The notes under the pieces are model-generated. The model was not told where the DNA came from and made no database searches. It was given only the letters and a program-made list of their open reading frames with translations. Of a stretch of DNA of 20,192 nucleotides, positions 6,971-13,685 are shown piece after piece. Numbering within the stretch: position 1 is the stretch's first letter; every line of letters starts with the position of its first letter. The stretch lies in the NCBI GenBank assembly GCA_913020685.1, contig CAJWAY010000011.1, positions 1 through 20,192 on the forward strand, read 5' to 3'. A program made the position numbers and the translations under genes. The stretch comes from an uncultured Flavobacteriaceae bacterium. GTDB lineage: Bacteria > Bacteroidota > Bacteroidia > Flavobacteriales > Flavobacteriaceae.

Positions 6971-8326
6971 ATGCTTACAGAATTACTCGACTTCCTTGGC
7001 AGCCTTCACCCTCTAATTGTTCACCTACCCATCGGTATTGTCCTACTAACAATTGCAATTGATGTTTTTATGCGAAATAAAAACAACAGTGTGCAACGTG
7101 TGATCACCATGGGATGGTTCTTCAGCTTTTTCAGCGGGCTTTTGGCCGCACTCTTTGGCTGGTTTTTGGGAGATAATGGCTACTATTTTGAATCACAGAT
7201 TGATATTCATAAGTGGAGTGGTATTGCTTTTGTAAGCATTTGTTTTATTATTTGGTTACTTAGATATATTAACTTTCGGTTTACTAAATCCTTTAATCGG
7301 TCTGTTAACCTGACTTCAATTATACTGTTGACGATTACGGGTCATTTTGGAGGAGAAATGACACATGGTCAAAACTACCTTTTCGAAAATCTTCCATATA
7401 CTCAAAAGAAAATCTCGGTAACCACCCTATCTGAGACCAAACGTTCTAATAACGATTCCTTATTTGTTTATGAAGATTTGATTCATCCCGTTTTGGAGGA
7501 AAAATGCATCGCTTGCCATAACCAAAATCTAGCTTCCGGTGGACTCAATATGAGCTCTATAGAAACTATGATCAAAGGGGGGAACAGTGGTGCGGGAATC
7601 CAAAATGGTAACCCCTTCAAAAGTTTAATTTACAAAAGGGTTAGTTTTCCCCATGACCATCCCAAATTTATGCCTCCAACTGGAGTACCACTTAGCTACG
7701 ATCAAATAGCTACGCTGGAGTGGTGGATTGACAATGGAGCAGAAAAACAAATGCCTGTAACTTTAACCCGAAATGATCCTAAAACTCTGCGCTTGATGGA
7801 ACTCCAATACGGTCTTGACCTAAGAGAAAAAACCTTTCTAGAAACCCTTACTTTATCTTCGCCTTCAAAGGAGGATCTCAAATCAATTGAAGGAGAGGAA
7901 TATATTTGGAGATTTCTGAATCCCGAACAGAGTTTTCTGGATTTGAAATTCACCAAGAAAAAGATTGAAATAAATGATTTACTTAAAGTCCAGTCGATAA
8001 AGAATAACATAACTTGGCTCAACTTGGCGGATTGTATGCTGAATGACAACCATCTGAGTTACATTAGTAATTTTCCAAACCTTACCCGATTAAAGATCCA
8101 AAAAAACCCATTAGTAACCAACAAAGGTATTGAAGCCCTCCAAAAATTGGAACACCTAACAGAGCTAAATCTCTATGGTACTCGGGTCAGTAATAATACT
8201 TTGATCACTTTAGGACAAATGAAGAGTCTAAAAAAATTATTTGTTTGGAATACACGCATAACCGACAAAGACATTGCGGATTTCAAAGCCCTTCATCCTG
8301 ATGTAGAAGTTATTGCTGGATTTTAG
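6971..8326 (+). CDS. Membrane DUF2231 / c-type cytochrome / leucine-rich repeat fusion protein
   Basis: This 451-residue protein has three parts. Residues 1-135 form a DUF2231-type membrane domain with about four transmembrane helices: LHPLIVHLPIGIVLLTIAID, a helix near 48-70, one near 83-100, and one ending in TITGHFGGEMTHG. Its conserved histidines (HP..VH and GHFGGEMTHG) could bind a b-type haem, which is an inference. Residues 160-260 form a PSCyt1-like haem-c domain with CIACH at 179-183, a probable Met ligand in KFMPPTGVP and the ending LEWWIDNGA. Residues 345-451 are leucine-rich repeats (LTRLKIQKNPLVTNKGIEAL, LTELNLYGTRVSNNTL, LKKLFVWNTRITDKDI). The gene starts 4 bp after the DUF1501 stop and is the last of the operon. 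It is the likely membrane anchor or electron conduit for the other haem protein. The stop codon directly abuts that of convergent rmuC. Confidence 0.9.
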   Translation: MLTELLDFLGSLHPLIVHLPIGIVLLTIAIDVFMRNKNNSVQRVITMGWFFSFFSGLLAALFGWFLGDNGYYFESQIDIHKWSGIAFVSICFIIWLLRYINFRFTKSFNRSVNLTSIILLTITGHFGGEMTHGQNYLFENLPYTQKKISVTTLSETKRSNNDSLFVYEDLIHPVLEEKCIACHNQNLASGGLNMSSIETMIKGGNSGAGIQNGNPFKSLIYKRVSFPHDHPKFMPPTGVPLSYDQIATLEWWIDNGAEKQMPVTLTRNDPKTLRLMELQYGLDLREKTFLETLTLSSPSKEDLKSIEGEEYIWRFLNPEQSFLDLKFTKKKIEINDLLKVQSIKNNITWLNLADCMLNDNHLSYISNFPNLTRLKIQKNPLVTNKGIEALQKLEHLTELNLYGTRVSNNTLITLGQMKSLKKLFVWNTRITDKDIADFKALHPDVEVIAGF

Positions 8327-9610
8327 CTATTGAAGTTTTAACAGGTCGTCCTCCTCTTTTTTATCTTCAGCTTTAGAAGGTTCTATCTCTTCTACCTTAC
8401 GTAGTTTGGACAACATCATACGGGTACGGGTGGTCACCATTTTTTCTATCTCGTTATCAGCCTCTTTGATCTTGCGCTGGGCCTTTTCCAGGACAGTACC
8501 AAAGGAAGAAAACTCTTTTTTAACACTGGCCAAAACATCCCAGACCTCACTGCTACGTTTCTGAATCGCTAGGGTCTTAAAGCCCATTTGTAAACTGTTG
8601 AGCATGGCTGCCAAGGTAGTGGGACCAGTCAGAATGATCTTATATTCTCTTTGCAATTGGGCGATCACCTTTGGATGTCTAGTCACCTCAGCATACAAGC
8701 CCTCAAAAGGCAAAAACATAATACCAAAATCAGTAGTGTAGGGTGGATCGATATACCTTTGGGAAATGTCTTTAGCGAATTTCTTTACAGTATTGAGTAA
8801 GGCAGCCAATGAGCCTTCAATCACCTCTGAATCTCCCGCCTCATAGGCTAATTGCAAACGAGTGTAATCTTCCTGAGGAAACTTGGCATCTACAGGCAGG
8901 TAAACTGGACGATTACTGTGGCTTTTCCCTGGAAGTTTGATAGCGTATTCCACCAGTGCATCAGATCCTTTTTTAGTTTTTACATTGGCATCATATTGTT
9001 CAGGAGCCAGGATTTGCTCTAAAATATTGCCTAGCTGTATCTCCCCCAAAACTCCACTTGTTTTGACATTGCTCAATACCTTCTTAAGGTCACCCACCCC
9101 TGCAGCTAGGGTCTGCATTTCTCCTAGTCCCTTTTGCACCCTTAATAACTGCTGGGTGACCACTTCAAAAGATTTACCCAAACGCTCCTCGAGTGTTTTG
9201 TGGAGTTTTTCATCCACAGTTTCACGCATCTTTTCCAGCTTTAACTCAGTCGATTTTACCAATTCATCTTGCTTTTGATTAAGACGTTCAAAATTTTGCT
9301 TTTGCAACTCATTAAAAGCAGTTACATTCTTGGAAAATGCTTCCTGAAAATCCTTGAGAGTGTTTCGTAATTCCTCCCTATCCTCTTTAGCTTTTTTTGC
9401 TAATACTCCATTGAGGCGTTCCATACTTTGTGTGATTTCCAAACGGGTTTCCCTCAGGTTTTTCGATAGTTCCTCCCTATTTTGGTATAATTCCTTTTTG
9501 ATCAACTCCCGCTGTTCATATGAAAATAGATTACTTCCCTGTTTTTTGAAATACAAAAACAAAAGCACCCCAAAAGTCAAAAATGATAAAATCAATAGTA
9601 CGATTTCCAT
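8327..9610 (-). CDS. rmuC: DNA recombination protein RmuC homologue
   Basis: This 427-residue protein has the standard RmuC layout. A single N-terminal membrane anchor (residues 1-21, EIVLLILSFLTFGVLLFLYF) is followed by a long coiled-coil at roughly 30-150 rich in Glu, Lys and Arg. The RmuC nuclease-like domain covers about 155-400 (SGVLGEIQLGNILEQIL, PVDAKFPQEDYTRL, MFLPFEGLYAEV, ILTGPTTLAAMLNSLQMGFK, VWDVLASVKKEF). RmuC limits recombination at inverted repeats and is thought to act on DNA, but its mechanism is poorly defined. The C-terminus is Glu/Lys-rich and variable. It appears to be ordinary housekeeping and unrelated to the neighbouring operons. It lies 84 bp downstream of the thioesterase gene on the same strand. 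No terminator is visible between its stop and the convergent gene. Confidence 0.95.
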   Translation of the reverse strand: MEIVLLILSFLTFGVLLFLYFKKQGSNLFSYEQRELIKKELYQNREELSKNLRETRLEITQSMERLNGVLAKKAKEDREELRNTLKDFQEAFSKNVTAFNELQKQNFERLNQKQDELVKSTELKLEKMRETVDEKLHKTLEERLGKSFEVVTQQLLRVQKGLGEMQTLAAGVGDLKKVLSNVKTSGVLGEIQLGNILEQILAPEQYDANVKTKKGSDALVEYAIKLPGKSHSNRPVYLPVDAKFPQEDYTRLQLAYEAGDSEVIEGSLAALLNTVKKFAKDISQRYIDPPYTTDFGIMFLPFEGLYAEVTRHPKVIAQLQREYKIILTGPTTLAAMLNSLQMGFKTLAIQKRSSEVWDVLASVKKEFSSFGTVLEKAQRKIKEADNEIEKMVTTRTRMMLSKLRKVEEIEPSKAEDKKEEDDLLKLQ

Positions 9611-9617
9611 TCAAAAG

Positions 9618-9650
9618 ATTTTCTGCAAATTAAAAAGAAAAGCAGAAGAT
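9618..9650 (-). promoter_or_regulatory. Hairpin just upstream of rmuC
   Basis: On the minus strand, ATCTTCTGC (9650-9642) is followed by a 15-nt T-rich spacer and then GCAGAAAAT (9626-9618). This makes a nine-pair stem with one wobble. It ends 7 bp before the rmuC ATG at 9610. It could be a weak intergenic terminator for the thioesterase transcript or a leader hairpin affecting rmuC translation. The evidence is sequence symmetry only. Confidence 0.25.
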
Positions 9651-9694
9651 GGTAGATATTGGTGTAAAAAGTAATAAACAAAAACAAGTGGATC

Positions 9695-10558
9695 CTAAGA
9701 TGAGTTTAATTGCCTTATCAATCCTTCCTGAGCAGAAGATGCTACCAACAAACCTTCACGGTCAAAGATAGAACCTCTTGAAAATCCACGAGAGTTTGAA
9801 GCGCTAGGGCTGTCCATGGCATAGAGCAGCCATTGGTCCAGAGAAAAGGGTCGGTGGAACCACATGGCATGGTCTAAACTAGTGTAAAAAGTTGGGCCTT
9901 GGCTGAGTTCTTTTTTATGTGGTAAGGTAGCTGTACGTAATAGACCGTAGTCAGAGATATAGGCCAACAACTGGTGTTGAAGAGCTATTTCAAAAGGGGT
10001 GGACTCTTTGGAACGAAACCAATAGTTACTCTCCGCTGGAGCATTAAGATCATCCCTCAAACTTAACTTTTCTACAGGTCTGAATTCTATAACATCGGGT
10101 TTGATTTTTTTAAAACGTTCAAATACTTCAGGGTCTGTTTTTTGCATTTCCAATTGCTCCAGATCGCTCAACAATTTTTCAGGAGGAATATAATTGGGCA
10201 TTGAGTTTTGGTGGTCAACTCCTTTTTGAAGCAATTGAAAAGAGGCAGACATATTAAAAATTGCACGTCTTTCCTGGAATGCCACTACCCTTCGTGTGGT
10301 AAAACTTTTACCGTCTCTAATAATGTCCACCTCATATGAAATCGGTAAATCCAAATTTCCTCCCAATATAAAATAACCGTGGAGGGAGTGAGCAAACCGA
10401 TCATCAGGGACAGTCTGATAAGCCGCATTTAGAGACTGTGCTAATACCTGTCCACCAAAAACACGACCCCAAGACGTTTGGAAGTTTTGTCCTTCAAAGG
10501 TGTTTTTGCCTGTTTTCTCCAAAGTGATTAGGTCGATCAAATCTTCAATGTGATTCAT
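9695..10558 (-). CDS. tesB: Acyl-CoA thioesterase II (TesB type)
   Basis: This 287-residue protein is almost the same length as E. coli TesB and has the double hot-dog fold signature. The first half has FQTSWGRVFGGQVLAQSLNA, HSLHGYFILGG, and DGKSFTTRRVVAFQ. The second half has TSLDHAMWFHRPFSLDQWLL, YAMDSPSAS, and GLLVASSAQEGLIRQ. The Asp of the LDHAMWFHRPF block and the Gln of the AQEGLIR block correspond to catalytic residues of TesB. The enzyme hydrolyses acyl-CoA to free fatty acid and CoA in the cytoplasm. The ATG at 10558 lies 3 bp after the stop of the truncated sulfatase ORF, so it may be expressed from that remnant's promoter. Its presence next to sulfatases seems coincidental. Confidence 0.93.
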   Translation of the reverse strand: MNHIEDLIDLITLEKTGKNTFEGQNFQTSWGRVFGGQVLAQSLNAAYQTVPDDRFAHSLHGYFILGGNLDLPISYEVDIIRDGKSFTTRRVVAFQERRAIFNMSASFQLLQKGVDHQNSMPNYIPPEKLLSDLEQLEMQKTDPEVFERFKKIKPDVIEFRPVEKLSLRDDLNAPAESNYWFRSKESTPFEIALQHQLLAYISDYGLLRTATLPHKKELSQGPTFYTSLDHAMWFHRPFSLDQWLLYAMDSPSASNSRGFSRGSIFDREGLLVASSAQEGLIRQLNSS

Positions 10559-10561
10559 CCT

Positions 10562-10846
10562 TCAGTTTTTTGTAATATTAATAATTAGGGTAAAATTAAT
10601 AATCCCTTCCATCATTACTGTATTGATAGGTGAGCAAACCGAACCTGCTGAATAGAAACGTTTAAAAACAGCCCCATTTCGGGCCATAGCATCAAGATTA
10701 GGGGTCTTAAAGCGGGGGTGTACGTTATAACCTACATCACCCCGTCCGTGATCATCGGCCATTATCAAAATGATATTAGGGGGCTGTTCCTGCTGGCAAG
10801 CCAGAGTTAATAATAACAAGAATAAAAAACTCAAAAAAGCTTTCAT
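10562..10846 (-). pseudogene. Truncated sulfatase remnant (N-terminal lipoprotein part only)
   Basis: The 94-codon ORF begins with an intact lipoprotein signal (MKAFLSFLFLLLLTLAC, Cys17) and a normal S1 sulfatase N-terminus: PPNIILIMADDHGRGDVGY with the metal-binding Asp pair, then KTPNLDAMARNGAVF and SAGSVCSP. The formylglycine motif C-x-P-x-R is broken: Cys71-Ser-Pro-Ile-Asn replaces the expected CSPTR. The sequence then diverges into a short unrelated AT-rich tail and stops. About 400 residues expected of the family are missing. The stop lies 3 bp before the thioesterase ATG, so the rest was deleted rather than frameshifted. A direct repeat, ATTAATAAT, at 10577-10585 and 10595-10603 lies in the degenerate tail. 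The product cannot be a working sulfatase. It may still be made as a short lipoprotein or serve only as a transcribed leader for the thioesterase gene. Confidence 0.85.
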
Positions 10847-10863
10847 ATTGATGACAAATTTTT

Positions 10864-10900
10864 ATAAAAAAACCCTTTTAACTAGACAGGTAAAAGGGTT
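10864..10900 (-). terminator. Intrinsic terminator after the sulfatase gene
   Basis: Read on the minus strand, AACCCTTTTA (10900-10891), a 10-nt loop and TAAAAGGGTT (10880-10871) form a perfect ten-pair stem. A run of T follows directly (10870-10866, with more T after one A). It begins 24 bp after the sulfatase stop at 10924, so it should end the sulfatase transcript before the truncated remnant. Confidence 0.8.
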
Positions 10901-10923
10901 GATTTTGGGCTTATCATAGGGAT

Positions 10924-12510
10924 TTATCGGTTGACATAGCTATCGATAAACTGCTTGTCTAGAGCATCAGAATCACCATATTTTTCACGCATTTCGTCAT
11001 ATCTGTTGTGCATCATTTCCTGGATCTCCCCATAAGCAGGTTCATTATAAATATTATTCATTTCCGCAGGATCCTTTTCCAAGTCGTACATTTCCCATAC
11101 GTCGATATCATAATAAAAATGTATGAGTTTGTAGCGGTCGGTTCTGACTCCATTGTGTCTTTTAACCATATGAACTGATGGATATTCATAATAGGTATAA
11201 TAAATGGCATCACGCCATTCACTGTTTTCCTTACTGACAACTTTTCTAAAAGATTCTCCCTGCATCTCTTTAGGTATGGGTACCCCTGCATAGTCCAAAA
11301 ATGTAGGGGCGAAATCAAGGTTTTGAATCATTTGATTAATCTGAGTACCAGGCTTAATTTCTTTTGGATATCGCATCAAAAGGGGAGTTCTAAGGGATTC
11401 CTCATACATGAATCTTTTATCAAACCAACCGTGTTCTCCCAAGTAGAAGCCTTGGTCTGAAGTGTAAACAACAATCGTGTTTTCTGCCAAACCGTTTTCA
11501 TCAAGGTAATTAAGTACTTGACCAACTCCATCATCAACGGATTGGATAGTTCGAAGGTAATCCTTAAGATAACGATTGAATTTCCATAGAGCTAAATCTT
11601 TACCCTCTAATTTTGAGGCTTTCATAGCATCGTTTTTAGGGGTGTAGGCAATAAGCCACGCTTCTTTTTGTTTTGGGGTAAAGCGTTCGAGTTCTTTGTT
11701 GAATCGGGTCTCTCTTCCGTGAGGGTCGACTAGAAATTTAAAGTCATGTCCCCAGCGACCGTGTCCGCCATTGCCATGCGCGGTGGCAATTTGCTCTTCG
11801 GTAGCAGCTATTAGCATCTCTTGAGCTGCTGCGGCAGGTCGGCCTTTGTAGTCATCGAAGAAGTTTTCTGGAAAATCAAAAGTTTTATCATCAAAAAGGG
11901 TCAAATACTTTTCTTCAGACTGCCAATTTCTATGTGGAGCTTTTTGGTGATACAATAGCAGAAAGGGCTTGTTTTTATCTCTTTTGTTTTTAAGCCAATC
12001 CAAACTCAATTTGGTGGTGATGGAGGTCACATAACCCTGAATCCGTTCTTTTACCCCATTGATTATAAAGTCAGGGTTGTAATAGTGCCCTTGACCTGGT
12101 AATACAGCAGAGTAATCAAAACCCTGTGGCAATCCTCTGAGGTGAATTTTACCGACCATAGCGGTCTGGTAGCCGGCACCTTGAAGGTCTTTGGCAAAGT
12201 TGGGTTGCTCCCAATTAAAGTCTTGGATGTTGTCAACCTTTCCATTTACAAAGCTGTGTTTTCCTGTAAGCATTACTGCCCTACTGGGAGCACAAATCGA
12301 ATTGGTCACAAAACCTTTGTTAAATAGAGCACCCTCATAGGCAATTCGGTCAATGTTGGGGGTTTTGTTCAAACCATGCCCATATGCACTCACCGCTTGA
12401 AAAGCATGATCATCGGACATGATAAACACAATGTTAGGTGGTTGTGATTTATTTTGCTCACATGAATAAAGAAATGGCAAAATAAAAACGAAAAGAATTA
12501 ATTTTTTCAC
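10924..12510 (-). CDS. S1-family sulfatase, lipoprotein
   Basis: This 528-residue protein is a full-length type I sulfatase. It starts with a lipoprotein signal (lipobox LYSC, Cys17). Metal-binding Asp33-Asp34 sits in IVFIMSDDHAF, and the formylglycine motif Cys73-Ala-Pro-Ser-Arg77 continues into AVMLTGKH. Further blocks are GYQTAMVGKIHLRG, YHQKAPHRNW, VVYTSDQGFYLGEHGWFDKR, LRTPLLMRYP and a C-terminal YKLIHFYYDIDVWEMYDLEKDPAE segment typical of sulfatases that act on sugars. The C-type maturation motif needs a sulfatase-maturating enzyme encoded elsewhere. It removes sulfate esters, probably from a polysaccharide or glycosaminoglycan-like glycan at the cell surface; the exact subfamily and substrate are not assigned. 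The start is GTG at 12510, the only start giving a complete signal peptide. The lower case for transfer is that a decayed paralogue lies directly downstream. Confidence 0.95.
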   Translation of the reverse strand: MKKLILFVFILPFLYSCEQNKSQPPNIVFIMSDDHAFQAVSAYGHGLNKTPNIDRIAYEGALFNKGFVTNSICAPSRAVMLTGKHSFVNGKVDNIQDFNWEQPNFAKDLQGAGYQTAMVGKIHLRGLPQGFDYSAVLPGQGHYYNPDFIINGVKERIQGYVTSITTKLSLDWLKNKRDKNKPFLLLYHQKAPHRNWQSEEKYLTLFDDKTFDFPENFFDDYKGRPAAAAQEMLIAATEEQIATAHGNGGHGRWGHDFKFLVDPHGRETRFNKELERFTPKQKEAWLIAYTPKNDAMKASKLEGKDLALWKFNRYLKDYLRTIQSVDDGVGQVLNYLDENGLAENTIVVYTSDQGFYLGEHGWFDKRFMYEESLRTPLLMRYPKEIKPGTQINQMIQNLDFAPTFLDYAGVPIPKEMQGESFRKVVSKENSEWRDAIYYTYYEYPSVHMVKRHNGVRTDRYKLIHFYYDIDVWEMYDLEKDPAEMNNIYNEPAYGEIQEMMHNRYDEMREKYGDSDALDKQFIDSYVNR

Positions 12511-12533
12511 AAGTTTAAGTTATAATTATTTCT

Positions 12534-12557
12534 ACTTGCAGACAGGCAGGTTTTTTT
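12534..12557 (+). terminator. Terminator-like hairpin upstream of the Gfo/Idh/MocA gene
   Basis: ACTTGC (12534-12539), a 6-nt loop and GCAGGT (12546-12551) form a six-pair stem with one wobble. It is followed by a run of seven T (12551-12557, the first shared with the stem). It points in the plus direction in the gap between the divergent sulfatase and oxidoreductase genes, with no plus-strand gene ending nearby. It may be an attenuator in the leader of the gene starting at 12714, a remnant, or chance. Confidence 0.3.
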
Positions 12558-12713
12558 AAAATTTATCTTGGCTGTATCAAACCTATCTTTGAGAGTTTCG
12601 TTGGGTTGATTTTCTTAAATCCTTTACAAATTATAAAAATTTCAATTAATGAATTGGATTATTTTGTTGGATATAAAATATTAAATTGGATTTTAAAATT
12701 TATTCAGCTGACG

Positions 12714-13682
12714 ATGGGAAAAAAAATAAAATGGGGGATTGCAGGTTTGGGAAATATTGCAAGAAAATTTGCTGGGGATTTAAAGCTTGTACCTCAAGCT
12801 GAATTGGTCGGTGTAGCCTCTGTAGATGGTGATAGAGCAATTGCTTTTCAGGAAGAATTTGACGGAAAAAAAGCTTATGATAATTATGACGATTTATATC
12901 GTGATCCCGAAATTGAGGTCGTTTATATTGCCAGCCTCAACCAGAATCACAAAGCGATGACCATAGCGGCTCTACAAGCTGGAAAAGGGGTTTTGTGTGA
13001 AAAACCCTTGGGACTCAATAAGGGAGAAATACAAGCTATGATCGCAATGGCCCAAAAACAAAATTGTTTTTTAATGGAGGCTTTGTGGTCGCGCTTTAAT
13101 CCAGCCATACAAAAAGCAAAACAATGGATCAAAGAGGGGCAGATTGGTGATCCAAAGTTTCTGTATGCCGAGTTTTCTTTTTATCGTCTTGATCTGGATC
13201 CCTTCCATCGTTTAATGGATCCTAAAAAAGGGGGAGGGGTTTTATTAGACTTGGGAGTATACCCTCTTTTTCTTGCCTATTTCATTTTGGGTAGACCAAA
13301 AAATATTGTTGCACAATGCATATCCGCAAAAACGGGAGTAGATGTTCAGACCTCAATGATACTACAATACGAAAATGCCCAAGCGCTGCTATACTGTGGT
13401 GTTGCCAATGATAGTGACAACCACGCCAAGATAGGAGGAACAAAAGGGGAAATATTACTCCATGGCTTTTGGCATAATGCCCAAAAAGTGCAGTTGACCC
13501 AGTCTGGAGCAATAACCCAAGAGGATTTTTCTTCACTGGGTATTGGTTATGTTCCAGAAATTGAAGAGGTCAACCGATGTATCGCCTACGGGAAAAAAGA
13601 AAGTGAGTTGTGGAGCCATAAGGATGCCCTTGAATTGGGGAGGATGGTTGAACAAGTCTTCGAAAAAATAAAGGGGAAATAG
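12714..13682 (+). CDS. Gfo/Idh/MocA family NAD(P)-dependent oxidoreductase (cytoplasmic)
   Basis: This 322-residue protein has the N-terminal Rossmann motif KWGIAGLGNIARKFAGDL, the dinucleotide-binding YIASLNQNHKAM, and the family catalytic-site motif CEKPLG (Glu96-Lys97-Pro98). The C-terminal alpha/beta domain includes FLMEALWSRFNPAIQKAKQW, IGDPKFLYAEFSF and GGGVLLDLGVYPLFLAYFIL. This is closest in pattern to the dihydrodiol-dehydrogenase/1,5-anhydro-sugar type branch of the family, which oxidises or reduces sugars and cyclic alcohols with NAD(P). There is no signal peptide, so it acts in the cytoplasm. The start is ATG 12714. An in-frame TTG at 12606 would add 36 residues of AT-rich leader before the Rossmann fold and is rejected. 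It is a single-gene unit, divergent from the sulfatase and convergent with DUF1501 after a 3-bp gap. Substrate unknown. Confidence 0.92.
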   Translation: MGKKIKWGIAGLGNIARKFAGDLKLVPQAELVGVASVDGDRAIAFQEEFDGKKAYDNYDDLYRDPEIEVVYIASLNQNHKAMTIAALQAGKGVLCEKPLGLNKGEIQAMIAMAQKQNCFLMEALWSRFNPAIQKAKQWIKEGQIGDPKFLYAEFSFYRLDLDPFHRLMDPKKGGGVLLDLGVYPLFLAYFILGRPKNIVAQCISAKTGVDVQTSMILQYENAQALLYCGVANDSDNHAKIGGTKGEILLHGFWHNAQKVQLTQSGAITQEDFSSLGIGYVPEIEEVNRCIAYGKKESELWSHKDALELGRMVEQVFEKIKGK

Positions 13683-13685
13683 TCG

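Noticed and set aside
8937..9278. 113-codon ORF on the plus strand inside rmuC
   Set aside because: Its Ser/Cys/Phe-rich product is typical of the antisense of a coiled-coil gene; rmuC on the other strand is well supported.
9730..9800. Possible loss of a catalytic residue in TesB (YAMDSPSAS where E. coli has a Thr)
   Set aside because: A Pro-Ser-Ala-Ser sequence at this position is, as far as I recall, common in TesB homologues, so this is normal variation rather than an inactive enzyme.
12606..12713. Longer N-terminus of the Gfo/Idh/MocA protein starting at TTG 12606
   Set aside because: The 36 extra residues are AT-rich and lie before a textbook Rossmann start at ATG 12714. No family member is expected to carry such an extension, and a terminator-like hairpin lies just upstream.
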